DNA of 64,000 nt from Tabrizicola piscis (GTDB taxonomy: Bacteria; Pseudomonadota; Alphaproteobacteria; Rhodobacterales; Rhodobacteraceae), in NCBI RefSeq assembly GCF_003940805.1, contig NZ_CP034328.1, positions 1,346,001-1,410,000 of the forward strand. The letters run 5' to 3'. Below, piece after piece: positions 9,124 through 18,041 of the stretch. The notes under the pieces are model-generated. The model was not told where the DNA came from, made no database searches, and saw only the letters and a list, made by a program, of their open reading frames with translations. The first letter of the stretch is position 1. Each line of letters begins with the position of its first letter. Both the position numbers and the translations under genes were made by a program.

Positions 9124-9387
9124 ATGACCCGTTACTTCCTGACCCTTCCCCTGCTCGCCCTGCCATTGGCCGCCTGCCAGACGACCGAGCAGAATGCAGC
9201 CCTGGGCGCCCTTGGCGGCGCGGCAGTCGGTGCGGCGGTATCGTCTGACAGCGACCGCACCAAAGGTGCCCTTATTGGCGCGGCCGTGGGCGCGGTGGCT
9301 GGTGCCACTTTGATTGGCCCGGCCCCGACGCGTGGGCAGTGCTACTATCGCGACCAGTACGGCCAGCAATACATCGCCGATTGCTGA
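9124..9387 (+). CDS. Small glycine-zipper outer-membrane lipoprotein
   Basis: An 87-residue protein with a lipoprotein signal peptide and lipobox LAAC (Cys18). It then has two Gly/Ala-rich segments (GALGGAAVGAA and GALIGAAVGAVAGA) typical of glycine-zipper membrane-associated domains, followed by a short polar tail with CYYRDQYG. Small proteins of this type are usually anchored in the outer membrane and linked to envelope integrity. The precise role is unknown. It appears monocistronic, with a terminator hairpin after it. Confidence 0.8.
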   Translation: MTRYFLTLPLLALPLAACQTTEQNAALGALGGAAVGAAVSSDSDRTKGALIGAAVGAVAGATLIGPAPTRGQCYYRDQYGQQYIADC

Positions 9388-9428
9388 GGGCGGCACAGCC
9401 GACCCAACTGGACAACACGCGCGGAACG

Positions 9429-9455
9429 ACGGGGCGGCTCCATGCCGCCCCGTTT
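9429..9455 (+). terminator. Rho-independent-like terminator after the lipoprotein gene
   Basis: ACGGGGCGGC pairs perfectly with GCCGCCCCGT around the loop TCCAT, followed by a short TTT. It lies 41 bases past the lipoprotein stop and before bioM. Confidence 0.7.
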
Positions 9456-9522
9456 GGCGTCTGGCCCTTTCCAGCGCAGGGCCCGCAGGCTAGAAGGGCG
9501 GCCAGTTCTTGCAAGGCCGCTC

Positions 9523-10254
9523 ATGCCTGACCCTACCCCCGGCATCACGCTTTCTGCCGCCACGGTGATCCTGTCTGATCGCGTGGTGCTGGACAGCATC
9601 AGCCTGACCCTGACCGAACAGCGCATCGGCATTCTGGGGCGCAACGGGTCTGGCAAGACCACGCTTCTGCGCCTGATTGCCGGGCTGATTGCCCCGCAGC
9701 AAGGCAGTGTCCGACTTGATGGCATTGACCCCTATTCCGACCGCAAGGCCGCGCTGGCTGCCATCGGCATCCTGTTTCAGAACCCCGATCACCAGATCCT
9801 GTTTCCCACGGTCGAGGAAGAGCTTGCCTTTGGCCTGATCCAGAGCGGAGTGTCTCAGGCTGAGGCCTTGGCACGGGTGCATCAGGCCTTGGCCAGGGAA
9901 GGCCGGGCGCATTGGGCGAAGGAACCGGTGTCCAACCTTTCGCAGGGCCAGCGGCACTATCTTTGCCTGCAGGCCGTGCTTCTGATGCAGCCGCGCACGA
10001 TCCTGCTGGACGAACCGCTCGCCGGTCTTGACCTGCCGACCCAAGCGCGGTTGGCCCGGCGCTTTGCCGACCTGCCACAGCGGCTGGTGACGATTACCCA
10101 TGACCCGGCTGCCGTCGCGGCTGCCGACCGCGTTTTGTGGCTGGAGGGTGGGCGCATCGCAGCCGACGGCCTGCCCGCCGACGTCCTCCCCGCCTTTACC
10201 GCCGAGATGGCACGGATCGGAGAGCGCGATGCTGACGCTGACCTCACCCGTTGA
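9523..10254 (+). CDS. bioM: Biotin ECF transporter ATPase BioM
   Basis: A 243-residue energy-coupling ATPase. It has Walker A (GRNGSGKTT), a Q-loop of the ECF type (FQNPDHQ), signature (LSQGQR), Walker B (ILLDEPLAGLD) and switch histidine (THDP). The ATG at 9523 is chosen because homology begins there. With BioN and BioY it forms the tripartite biotin importer found in many alphaproteobacteria. The 3' end overlaps bioN by 26 bases, so the two are translated together. Confidence 0.93.
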   Translation: MPDPTPGITLSAATVILSDRVVLDSISLTLTEQRIGILGRNGSGKTTLLRLIAGLIAPQQGSVRLDGIDPYSDRKAALAAIGILFQNPDHQILFPTVEEELAFGLIQSGVSQAEALARVHQALAREGRAHWAKEPVSNLSQGQRHYLCLQAVLLMQPRTILLDEPLAGLDLPTQARLARRFADLPQRLVTITHDPAAVAAADRVLWLEGGRIAADGLPADVLPAFTAEMARIGERDADADLTR

Positions 10255-10828
10255 GATCTGGGCGCATCGGCTGCCGGCCGGGCTTAAGCTGGGCCTGTTG
10301 GCGCTGGCGACTACCGGGCTTTTTGCGCTGACCTCTCCGCTGCCGCTGGCGGTCTTTGCTGCTGCGACAGGGGCGCTTTATCTTTCGGGCGGTGCCAGCT
10401 TTGCCACCACCGGTCTGCGCCTGCTGCGCCCGCTGTGGCCCTTTGTCCTGATCGTCGGCCTGTGGCACCTGTGGACCGGCGAGCCTGCCCAAGGTGTGGC
10501 GATCCTGCTTCGGATGCTGACCGCTGTGGCGCTGGCCAATTTCGTGACCATGACTACACGGCTTTCCGACATGATCGGCGTCTTTCAATCGCTTGCACGA
10601 CCGCTGCAAGCCTTTGGCCTGTCGCCCCGCCGCCTTGCCATCGCCATGGCGCTGGTCATCCGCTTCATCCCCGTCATGCTGGACCGCTTGGGTCAGATCA
10701 CCCAATCCTGGGCCGCCCGGTCGCCCCGCCGCCCGCGCTGGCGGGTGCTGGTCCCCACCACCCTTGCCGCCCTGGACGACGCTGACCGCGCCGCCGAGGC
10801 CTTGCGCGCCCGGGGTGGGGCTGGTTAA
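10229..10828 (+). CDS. bioN: Biotin ECF transporter transmembrane coupling protein BioN
   Basis: A 199-residue EcfT-type membrane protein with four to five hydrophobic segments and a cytoplasmic C-terminal region bearing Ala-Arg motifs (SWAARSPRR and LRARGG), which couple to the ATPase. It is short for an EcfT protein, as BioN usually is. The ATG at 10229 lies inside the bioM 3' end; a longer reading from further upstream would duplicate bioM sequence in another frame. It links BioM to the substrate-binding BioY. Confidence 0.92.
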   Translation: MLTLTSPVEIWAHRLPAGLKLGLLALATTGLFALTSPLPLAVFAAATGALYLSGGASFATTGLRLLRPLWPFVLIVGLWHLWTGEPAQGVAILLRMLTAVALANFVTMTTRLSDMIGVFQSLARPLQAFGLSPRRLAIAMALVIRFIPVMLDRLGQITQSWAARSPRRPRWRVLVPTTLAALDDADRAAEALRARGGAG

Positions 10829-10850
10829 AGGGCGGGAAACGGGGGACCCC

Positions 10851-11393
10851 ATGGAACGCAATCTGACCCATATCGCGCTTTTTGCCGCCCTGATCGCGGT
10901 GTTGGGACTGATCCCGAGGATCGACCTTGCCGCTGGCGTGCCGATCACCGCGCAATCGCTGGGCATCATGCTGTGCGGGACGGTGCTGGGTGCCAAGCGC
11001 GGCGCCCTTGCGGTGCTGCTGTTTCTGGCCCTTGTCGCCGCAGGACTGCCGCTGTTGTCGGGCGGGCGTGGCGGGCTTGGCGTCTTTGCCGGGCCTTCCG
11101 TGGGCTTTCTTGTCGGCTTCCCGATCGCGGCTTTTGCGGCTGGCTGGATCATGGAGCGGACGACGCTTTCCCCCGGAACCGCCGCCACCGCCGCGTCGAT
11201 CATCGGTGGGATCGGGGTGCTTTATCTGTTCGGCATCAGCGGGATGGCCCTGAACCTTGGCCTGTCGCTGACCGAGGCGTCCTTCCTTGGCATGGCGTTC
11301 CTGCCGGGGGATGTGCTGAAGGCGGTGGTTGCCGGATTGATCACGCAAAGCCTGGCACGGATGCGTCCGGCGTCGCTGTTGTCACGCGCCTGA
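10851..11393 (+). CDS. bioY: Biotin transporter substrate-binding (S) component BioY
   Basis: A 180-residue integral membrane protein with about six hydrophobic segments. It has the BioY N-terminal pattern (HIALFAALIAVLGLIP, then GVPITAQSLGIMLCG). BioY binds biotin with high affinity and works with BioMN. The ATG at 10851 lies 22 bases after the bioN stop, behind a GGGGG-type ribosome site. Its last 12 bases overlap the 3' end of the convergent thiolase gene. Confidence 0.94.
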   Translation: MERNLTHIALFAALIAVLGLIPRIDLAAGVPITAQSLGIMLCGTVLGAKRGALAVLLFLALVAAGLPLLSGGRGGLGVFAGPSVGFLVGFPIAAFAAGWIMERTTLSPGTAATAASIIGGIGVLYLFGISGMALNLGLSLTEASFLGMAFLPGDVLKAVVAGLITQSLARMRPASLLSRA

Positions 11394-12452
11394 CGAGTCA
11401 ACCAGCAGCGCCGTCCCGATCCCCCCGGCCGAGGCTATGGCGGCAAGGCCCCGGCCACTCTGCAGCCCGTGGAACAGCCGCACTGCCAGAATCGCGCCGG
11501 ACGCGCCAATCGGGTGCCCCCGGGCCAGTGCCCCGCCCCCCGGGTTGACCAGCGCAGGGTCCAGCCCCGCGCCCTTTACCACCGCGATGGCCTGGACGGC
11601 GTAGGCCTCCATGATCTCGGCCATGGCGAGGGGCTCGCCCTGCCAGAGTCGCTGAATGGCGGCGAGGGGGGCAAGGCCCGGCTCCTCTGGATTGCCGCCG
11701 ACGGTGGCCCCGTTCAGGATCGCAAGGCCCCTGCCCTGCGCTATGCGGTCCGACACGACCAGGCACACGGCTGCCGCATCCGCCGCGACTGCTGCTGTGG
11801 CCGCCGTGATGCTGCCGGCAACGATGGGTGCGCGGGCCAGAAGGCCGGGGGACAGGCGGCGTGGGAAAGCGTCCTGCGTGACGCCTGCCAGTGGAACAAT
11901 CTCGGCGGAATGGTTGGATTTCAGGGCCTTGGCATGGCTTTCCAGCGCCCATGCCTCTTGGGCTGCGCGGCTGATCCCCAAACGCTGCGCCAAAGCCTCG
12001 GCTGCGTCGGCCATGCCGGGGTCGCGGTCCGGCCATGGGGTGAAGGGGGCCTGGTCATAGGCGACAGGCAGCCCGCCCTCCGGGTCTGTCCGCAGCCGCA
12101 GGGGGCGGCGCGAGGTGCTTTCGACACCGCCGGCCACCACCACATCCGCCGCGCCGCTGTCCACCAGCGCCCGGGCCAGCAGGATCGCATCTAGCCCGCC
12201 CGCGCATTGCCGGTCGATGGTCAGCCCGGGCACATGCCCCAGCCCCGCCGCCAGCGCCACCCGCCGCGCCGGATTGCCCCCCGCACCCAGCGCGTTGGCG
12301 AGGATGACCTCATCCACCTGATCCGGGCGGATCCCGGCATCGGCCAGACAGGCCAGCAGAACCGGGCTGGCCAGATCTTCGATGGAAAGCCGGGCAAAGG
12401 CCCCGCCGCGCGGCACCACCGCTGTTCTGCGCGCGGCGATCAGGCGGGCCAT
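11382..12452 (-). CDS. Thiolase-family protein with two catalytic residues replaced
   Basis: A 356-residue thiolase-fold protein. The nucleophile is present (C83 in RQCAGGLDA) and so is the active-site His (H313 in RGHPIGASGA). The NEAF motif, whose Asn positions the catalytic water, reads MEAY (M281). The CxGG motif, whose Cys is the acid/base for C-C bond formation or cleavage, reads ASAGG (A340). Classical thiolase activity is therefore doubtful, and an acyl-transfer or altered condensing reaction is possible. The start overlaps the stop of the upstream AMP-dependent ligase by 13 bases, so a ligase-thiolase pair acting on one acyl-CoA is likely. Substrate unknown. Confidence 0.8.
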   Translation of the reverse strand: MARLIAARRTAVVPRGGAFARLSIEDLASPVLLACLADAGIRPDQVDEVILANALGAGGNPARRVALAAGLGHVPGLTIDRQCAGGLDAILLARALVDSGAADVVVAGGVESTSRRPLRLRTDPEGGLPVAYDQAPFTPWPDRDPGMADAAEALAQRLGISRAAQEAWALESHAKALKSNHSAEIVPLAGVTQDAFPRRLSPGLLARAPIVAGSITAATAAVAADAAAVCLVVSDRIAQGRGLAILNGATVGGNPEEPGLAPLAAIQRLWQGEPLAMAEIMEAYAVQAIAVVKGAGLDPALVNPGGGALARGHPIGASGAILAVRLFHGLQSGRGLAAIASAGGIGTALLVDSSGA

Positions 12453-13588
12453 TTTACCTGCGCCTCCAGCGCGCGAAGGTCGGTCTTGCCGGATGGCAGG
12501 GTTGGCCAATCCTCCACCCAGATCAACGCCTTGGGCGCCTTTAGCGGCCCAAGCTTCGCCCGCAGTGCCGCCAGCACTCCTGTCTCAACCGTTCGGTCGC
12601 CCTGCACCAGCGCGACCAGCACCGTCCCGCGTTTCGCATCGGGCACTGGCAGGACGGCGGCCTGCGTCAGGCCGGGCAAGGTTGCCATGAACCCCTCAAT
12701 CTCTTCAGGGAAGACGTTCTGATCGGCCACTGTCACCATGCGCCCGGCCCGTCCGTGCAGGTAGAGGATCCCGTCCTCCATCCGCCCGACCTCGCCGACA
12801 GACAGCCAGCCGTCCTGCCAGCGCGCGGTTCCGGGGTCCCCAGCGTAGCTGGTGAAAAGATAGGGGCTTTTTACCCAGATCTCGCCCGCCCTGACGGCAA
12901 GCTCTACCCCCGGATACGGCCGACCGACCGCCCCCTCTGGCGTTGTGTCGTCGGCAAGGGTGATGAAGCTCGCCTCTGCCGCGCCGTAGAATTCGTGGAC
13001 CCGTGCCGCAGGGGCCATGGCCCGCACCGCAGACCGCAAAACGGGGTCAAGTTTGGACCCGCCGACCAGAATGACCCGCAGGTCAGGGCAGAGGCCCGGG
13101 CCAAGCAGCCGCAGCTGGGCGGGGGTGGCGTAGAGGTGGGTGATCCGCCGGTCGGCAAGGGCGGTCAACTGGCGATCAGGTCGCAAAAGATCAAGCAGGT
13201 GAACGTCGGCCCCAAGGTGCAGCCCCTCGATCGCGCCGTATAGTGACAGCGAATGGACCAGCCGCCCCAGCACCGCAACCCGCGCGCCGGGGCCGATGCC
13301 GAACCCTGCGTTGACTGCAAAACTTGCAGTCCATGAGGCTTGGGTCCGAACGATCCGCCGGGGCTGCCCGGTGGAGCCGGAGCTCAGGGTTTCAAACAGC
13401 GGTTGGTCGCCTTCAGCCGGCGCGGGCTGGTCCAACGCGCCCAGCCGAAAGGCTTTCAGGCCAACTGCTTGTGCCAATCCCTCACCCGAATCCGCCACCA
13501 CAGACCCGGCGGGCGGTTGCCGCGCAACCTCATGGCCCGCCGCATCGAACAGCCGCGCCTTGGGATGCCAGCGGAAGCCCTCGGTCAT
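12440..13588 (-). CDS. Small AMP-dependent acyl-CoA ligase/synthetase
   Basis: A 382-residue ANL-superfamily enzyme, clearly shorter than the usual 500-550. The adenylate-forming motifs are present: P-loop [17 protein letters not shown], the [15 protein letters not shown] hinge region and the C-terminal catalytic Lys in LPSGKTDL. The missing length is at the N-terminus. It should activate a carboxylate as an acyl-AMP and then as a thioester, but the acid is unknown. ATG 13588 overlaps the aroQ stop in ATGA, and the 3' end overlaps the thiolase start, so the three genes form a tightly coupled set. Confidence 0.8.
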   Translation of the reverse strand: MTEGFRWHPKARLFDAAGHEVARQPPAGSVVADSGEGLAQAVGLKAFRLGALDQPAPAEGDQPLFETLSSGSTGQPRRIVRTQASWTASFAVNAGFGIGPGARVAVLGRLVHSLSLYGAIEGLHLGADVHLLDLLRPDRQLTALADRRITHLYATPAQLRLLGPGLCPDLRVILVGGSKLDPVLRSAVRAMAPAARVHEFYGAAEASFITLADDTTPEGAVGRPYPGVELAVRAGEIWVKSPYLFTSYAGDPGTARWQDGWLSVGEVGRMEDGILYLHGRAGRMVTVADQNVFPEEIEGFMATLPGLTQAAVLPVPDAKRGTVLVALVQGDRTVETGVLAALRAKLGPLKAPKALIWVEDWPTLPSGKTDLRALEAQVKWPA

Positions 13589-14025
13589 GCCTTCAGAAGG
13601 CTTGCCATCCGGCGCAGCGCCAGAAGATAGCCATCCGTCCCGCAACCTGCGATCACCCCATCCGCGCGGTGGCTGACGTAGGAATGATGGCGGAACGCCT
13701 CACGCTTGTGGATGTTGGAAATGTGCACTTCCAGCACCGGCCCATCATAGGCGTTCAGGGCGTCCAGAATGGCTATGGAGGTGTGGGAATATGCCCCCGG
13801 ATTGATGATGATCCCGGCCGAAGTGCCGCGCGCCGCCTGAATCCAATCAACCAGCTGGCCTTCGTGGTTCGACTGCAGCGCGCGGACGGCAAGACCCAGA
13901 TCCTCGGCCAGATCAGAGACCTTGGAGGCAACATCGTCCAGCGTCTCATGGCCGTAGATTTCCGGCTGGCGCAGGCCAAGCAGGTTCAGGTTCGGGCCGT
14001 TCAGAAGGGTGACAAGCTTTGGCAT
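13585..14025 (-). CDS. aroQ: Type II 3-dehydroquinate dehydratase
   Basis: A 146-residue enzyme of the shikimate pathway that dehydrates 3-dehydroquinate to 3-dehydroshikimate. Full family length, with the motifs [10 protein letters not shown], the lid tyrosine in [14 protein letters not shown] and the catalytic His in [11 protein letters not shown]. The C-terminus overlaps the start of the acyl-CoA ligase gene by four bases, an unusual partner for a shikimate gene. Confidence 0.96.
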   Translation of the reverse strand: MPKLVTLLNGPNLNLLGLRQPEIYGHETLDDVASKVSDLAEDLGLAVRALQSNHEGQLVDWIQAARGTSAGIIINPGAYSHTSIAILDALNAYDGPVLEVHISNIHKREAFRHHSYVSHRADGVIAGCGTDGYLLALRRMASLLKA

Positions 14026-14095
14026 GGGGCCTCCGCACAGGGTTGCTGCGACATTAGCCGATCAGCGCCAAGGGGCAAGCCCAAGGAAAAATGAC

Positions 14096-14133
14096 GGCCT
14101 TCCGACCTTGCTGGGGACAAGGTCGGAAAGCCG
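14096..14133 (-). terminator. Terminator downstream of metF
   Basis: TTCCGACCTTG and CAAGGTCGGAA pair perfectly around a seven-base loop (core 14100-14128). On the minus strand a T-rich tract (ATTTTTCC) lies about ten bases beyond. It sits between the metF stop and aroQ and separates them transcriptionally. Confidence 0.75.
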
Positions 14134-14169
14134 CCCAGGGAGACATCGTTTGCCTATAGAAGGCTGAAT

Positions 14170-15045
14170 TCAGGCCACTTTTTCCAAGACCACATCGGGT
14201 GTGATGCCAAGGGCGCGCACAACTTCCCGCGTCAGGTGGGGGCGGTTCAGGGTGTAGAAATGCAAATCCTCCACCCCGTCTTGCAAAAGCCGGTCGCACA
14301 GGGCGGTGCAATGGGTCAGGGCAAGCAGATCTTCCCGCCCATCGCGGGCGGCAGTGGCGAAGGCCTCGTCCAGCTTGGCGGGCACTTGCGTGCCGCAGCG
14401 GGCGGCAAAGCGCTTGGCACCAGCCCAGCTGGTGATCGGCAGGATGCCGGGGATGATCGGGGCGGTGATCCCGGCCTTCACGCAGGCATCGCGGAAGCGG
14501 AAGAAGGTGTCAGCGTTGAAGAAGAACTGGGTGATGGCCGAGGAAGCGCCTGCGTCAATCTTGCGCTTGAGCCAAGTCACGTCCGAGGTGCTGTCAGCGG
14601 CATCGGGGTGCGGTTCCGGGTAGGCACCGACGCGGATCTTGAACTTGCCAGTCCTCGCCAGCTTTTCAACCAGCTCGACCGAGTTGGCAAAGCCCATCGG
14701 GTGCGGCACGAACCGCTGGGCGCCTTTCGGGGCATCACCGCGCAGTGCGACGATTTCCGTCACGCCCGCCTCGGCATAGGATTCGGCGATGGACAGTGTT
14801 TCGGTCTTGGTCGCATCGACGCAGGTCAGATGCGCGGCGACGGGCAGGCCATAGTTGCGATGGATGGTCGAAACCGCCTCATGCGTCAGGGTACGGGTGG
14901 TGCCGCCTGCGCCGTAAGTCACGGAAACGAAAGACGGTTTCATGGGCGCCAGCGCCTGCACGGTTTCCCACAGCCGGAAAGAGGCGTCCAGGGACTGCGG
15001 CGGGAAGAATTCAAAGCTGATACGGGGCGCGGATTGGGGGGCCAT
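14170..15045 (-). CDS. metF: 5,10-methylenetetrahydrofolate reductase
   Basis: A 291-residue flavoenzyme that reduces 5,10-methylene-THF to 5-methyl-THF for methionine synthesis. The motifs SFEFFPP, SVTYGAGG, ALRGDAPKG and the FMN/folate region GASSAITQFFF are present. The ATG at 15045 is preceded by AAGGAGA at an ideal distance and is preferred to an in-frame start 75 bases upstream. It is divergent from metR with an 86-base spacer, the classical MetR-target arrangement. Confidence 0.95.
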   Translation of the reverse strand: MAPQSAPRISFEFFPPQSLDASFRLWETVQALAPMKPSFVSVTYGAGGTTRTLTHEAVSTIHRNYGLPVAAHLTCVDATKTETLSIAESYAEAGVTEIVALRGDAPKGAQRFVPHPMGFANSVELVEKLARTGKFKIRVGAYPEPHPDAADSTSDVTWLKRKIDAGASSAITQFFFNADTFFRFRDACVKAGITAPIIPGILPITSWAGAKRFAARCGTQVPAKLDEAFATAARDGREDLLALTHCTALCDRLLQDGVEDLHFYTLNRPHLTREVVRALGITPDVVLEKVA

Positions 15046-15119
15046 GGTGGTCTCCTTCGTTGACCCTCTTGTCTCAGGTTTCTTGATGTGAGACCAATTC
15101 ATAGTTTTCACGTTCTTCA

Positions 15120-15132
15120 TGAGATTCGTTCA
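15120..15132. promoter_or_regulatory. Candidate MetR box between metF and metR
   Basis: TGAGATTCGTTCA matches the MetR consensus TGAA-N5-TTCA with one mismatch. It overlaps the metR start codon, and other TGAA/TTCA half-sites lie just upstream on the metF side. Autoregulation of metR and activation of metF are inferred from the family. Confidence 0.45.
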
Positions 15133-16040
15133 TGTATGTCGAGCTGCGCCACTTGCGGACAATCCGGGCCATCCAGCAGGCCGGGGGGCTGGCGCGGGCG
15201 GCTGAGGTGCTGAACATGACCCAGTCGGCCTTGAGCCATCAGGTCAAGGGGCTGGAGGATCAGGCCGGGATGGAACTGTTTGTCCGCCGGTCGAAGCCCA
15301 TGCGGTTGTCGGCGGCGGGGCACAGGATGCTGCGGGCGGCGGAACGGATCCTGCCCGAGATTGACGCGATGGAGGAGGAGTTCCGCGCCTTGCGGGCGGG
15401 GCGGACTGGGCGGCTGCACATCGCGATTGAGTGTCACGCCTGCTTTGACTGGCTGTTCCCGGTACTGGAAATGTTCCGCCACGCCTGGCCCGAGATTGAC
15501 GTGGACATCCGCGCCGGGTTGGCGTTCGAGGCGCTGCCGGCGCTGAACCGCGAGGATGTGGATCTGGTGATCTCATCCGACCGGGAGCCGCCGCCGGGGA
15601 TCGTGTTCAACCCGCTGTTTGATTATCACCCGACCTTCGTCGCCTCCTCGCTGAATCCTTTGGCGGAAAGGGCGTTTATCCGTGCCGAGGACTTCAGGGA
15701 CCAAGTGCTGATCACCTACCCCGTCAGCCGTGACAAGCTTGATATCTTCACGGAAATCCTGACGCCCGCCAAGGTGGAGCCCCGCGCCCAGCGCACGGCG
15801 GAACTGACGGCGGTGATCCTGATGCTGGTCGGATCGAACCGGGGGGTGGCGGTCTTGCCGGACTGGGTGATGCGCGAGGTGAAGTCGAACGCGGACTACG
15901 TCACCCGGCCCTTGGGGCCGGACGTGGTGACGAAGCGGATGTATGCGGCGACGCGGGCCGAGGATGCGGGCAAACCCTACATGGCGCATTTCCTGCGGTT
16001 GGCGCGCAGCGAACCGGTCAAGTTGCAGCGGGGGGCGTAG
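15132..16040 (+). CDS. metR: LysR-type methionine biosynthesis regulator MetR
   Basis: A 302-residue LysR-family regulator. The winged helix-turn-helix is at residues 1-60 (ARAAEVLNMTQSALSHQVKGLE) and the effector domain follows. The start MYVELRHLRTIRAIQ and the effector region (HACFDWLFPVLEMFR) match MetR. MetR uses homocysteine as coactivator for metE, metF and metH. Its divergent position next to metF supports the assignment. Confidence 0.92.
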   Translation: MYVELRHLRTIRAIQQAGGLARAAEVLNMTQSALSHQVKGLEDQAGMELFVRRSKPMRLSAAGHRMLRAAERILPEIDAMEEEFRALRAGRTGRLHIAIECHACFDWLFPVLEMFRHAWPEIDVDIRAGLAFEALPALNREDVDLVISSDREPPPGIVFNPLFDYHPTFVASSLNPLAERAFIRAEDFRDQVLITYPVSRDKLDIFTEILTPAKVEPRAQRTAELTAVILMLVGSNRGVAVLPDWVMREVKSNADYVTRPLGPDVVTKRMYAATRAEDAGKPYMAHFLRLARSEPVKLQRGA

Positions 16041-16175
16041 GTGGTTACGCCACAGTAAGCTTGGGGTTGGGTTCGGGAAGACTGGGCTTTCTTTGGCGCC
16101 GTTCCGCCCCCCACCGCTGCCCCACGCGGGGGAGGGAGGTGCGCGGCGGGTGATGTCAGGCAGGTAGCCGGCGCA

Positions 16176-17936
16176 TCAGCCGGAGTTTTCCACCGCCATT
16201 CCGGCATTGCCGATCATCAGGTTCCGCCCGGCATAAATGTCGCCCGCAAGCTGCAGGGCAAAGCGGTCCGCGTCGCGGAGGCGCACCTCGTTCAGGGTTT
16301 CCTCGACCCTGTCATCCTCGGCCCCAAGGTGGCGCAGTAGTTTTGCGCCCATCAAGATGGCTGATTCGAAGGTTTCGCGCATCGGTTCATCCACCCCCGC
16401 CTTGATCAGTTCGATGGAATGGCGGCGGTCGAAGCTGCGGGCGAAGACCGGGATCAGGGGACATTCGTGGCGCAGCATCTCGGCAATGCGAACGGCGGCA
16501 CCGGGATTGTCGATGGCGATGACAACGGCGCGGGCGTGGGAGGCCCCGGCGGCATGCAGGATGTCCAGCCGGGTGCCATCGCCGAAATAGACCTTGAAAC
16601 CAAAGTCGCGGGCGGTGGTGATCGCCTCGGGGTCGGTGTCGATGATTGTCAGGCGATGACCCATCCGCAACAGGGGTTGGGTGACCACCTGACCAAAACG
16701 GCCAAAGCCGATGAGCAGGACCGCAGCACCGTCATCTTCCGGCGCAGGAAGACCTTCGACCGACACCTGCGGTTTCGGCATCAGCCGGTCATGCAACAGG
16801 ATGAACAGCGGGGTCATCACCATGGACAGGATGATGACGGCGGTCAGGATGGCGTTTTCCTCAACGTTGATCAGACCGACCGAAAGGGCGGCGGCGTAGA
16901 GGACGAAGGCAAACTCACCCCCTTGGGCCATCAGGACCAAACGTTCGACAGCCTCACGATGGCTGGCCTTGAAGGCGCGCGCCACGACGTAGATGGCGAA
17001 CATCTTCAGCGCCGTCAGCGCGACGACAGCCGTGAGGATCAGTTGCCAGTTGCGGGCAACGACCGACAGGTCCAGCGCCATGCCGACCGCAAGGAAAAAG
17101 AGGCCAAGGAGGAGGCCGCGGAACGGCTCGACGTCCGCTTCCAGCTGATGGCGGTAGGAGGATTCCGACAGAAGGACCCCGGCAAGGAACGCCCCCATCG
17201 CGGCAGAAAGCCCGCCCACCTGCATCCACAGTGCCGCACCAAGGACGATCAGCAGGGCAGCGGCGGTCATCACCTCGCGCGCTTGGGCGGCGGCGAGGAG
17301 CGAGAAGATCGGGTTGAGCAGGTAACGCCCCGCCAGGATCAGCGCGGCGATGGCCCCAAGGCCAAGGGCGATGCCCTGCGCCCGATCGGCAAGGGTGACG
17401 GTCTCGCCACCCGGGGCAAGGAAGGCCACCATGGCGAGGAGGGGGACGATGGCAAGGTCTTCCAGCAGCAGGATCGAGACGATGCGCTGGCCCTTCGGGG
17501 CCGAGATGTCGCCGCGTTCCTCAAGCATCTGCATGACGATGGCGGTCGAGGTCAGGACAAACCCCGTGCCCGCCACCAGTGCAGGCGCGAAAGGATAGCC
17601 AAGGGCGAGCCCGACAAGGGACAGAAGGGCCATCGACAGCAGGACCTGTGCCAGACCGAGGCCGAAGATATCACGCCGCATGGACCACAAGCGCGAGGGC
17701 TGCATTTCCAGCCCGATGATGAACAGAAACATCACCACGCCAAGTTCGGCCACATGCAGGATGGCCATGGGATCAGAGAAGAGGCCCGCGCCGTAGGGGC
17801 CGATGGCAAGGCCTGCCGCCAGATAGCCAAGGACAGACCCCAGACCCGCGCGCTTGAACAGCGGGACCGCGACGACAGCGGCACCCAGAAGGGTGACGAT
17901 GGCGGGAAGATCGACGCCTGCGCTTTCAGTGGCCAT
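16176..17936 (-). CDS. CPA2-family monovalent cation:proton antiporter (KefB/YbaL type)
   Basis: A 586-residue membrane protein. About twelve hydrophobic segments form the Na+/H+ exchanger domain (residues 1-385), and a cytoplasmic TrkA-N/RCK domain begins with the nucleotide-binding LLIGFGRFGQVV. It probably exports K+ or Na+ in exchange for protons, gated by NAD(H) or glutathione adducts. ATG 17936 has an AAAGGAG ribosome site and starts at the expected point before the first membrane segment. No kefF/kefG-type ancillary gene lies alongside. Confidence 0.88.
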   Translation of the reverse strand: MATESAGVDLPAIVTLLGAAVVAVPLFKRAGLGSVLGYLAAGLAIGPYGAGLFSDPMAILHVAELGVVMFLFIIGLEMQPSRLWSMRRDIFGLGLAQVLLSMALLSLVGLALGYPFAPALVAGTGFVLTSTAIVMQMLEERGDISAPKGQRIVSILLLEDLAIVPLLAMVAFLAPGGETVTLADRAQGIALGLGAIAALILAGRYLLNPIFSLLAAAQAREVMTAAALLIVLGAALWMQVGGLSAAMGAFLAGVLLSESSYRHQLEADVEPFRGLLLGLFFLAVGMALDLSVVARNWQLILTAVVALTALKMFAIYVVARAFKASHREAVERLVLMAQGGEFAFVLYAAALSVGLINVEENAILTAVIILSMVMTPLFILLHDRLMPKPQVSVEGLPAPEDDGAAVLLIGFGRFGQVVTQPLLRMGHRLTIIDTDPEAITTARDFGFKVYFGDGTRLDILHAAGASHARAVVIAIDNPGAAVRIAEMLRHECPLIPVFARSFDRRHSIELIKAGVDEPMRETFESAILMGAKLLRHLGAEDDRVEETLNEVRLRDADRFALQLAGDIYAGRNLMIGNAGMAVENSG

Positions 17937-18041
17937 GGGAACTCCTTTGCCTGTGAAGGGTGGCGGGAAGCGGCGCGCTTGGCAAGCGGACGCCGGGCTA
18001 TGCGTGTTGTGGCTTTCGGAATATCCTCTGTGCACGAGGTG

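Noticed and set aside
15046..15131. SAM riboswitch before metF
   Set aside because: The spacer is only 86 bases and lacks the expected stems; MetR regulation explains the context.
16419..18041. N-terminal extension of the von Willebrand-type protein across the antiporter gene
   Set aside because: The extension is antisense to the antiporter; the signal peptide and GAGG site place the start at 18042 or 18045.
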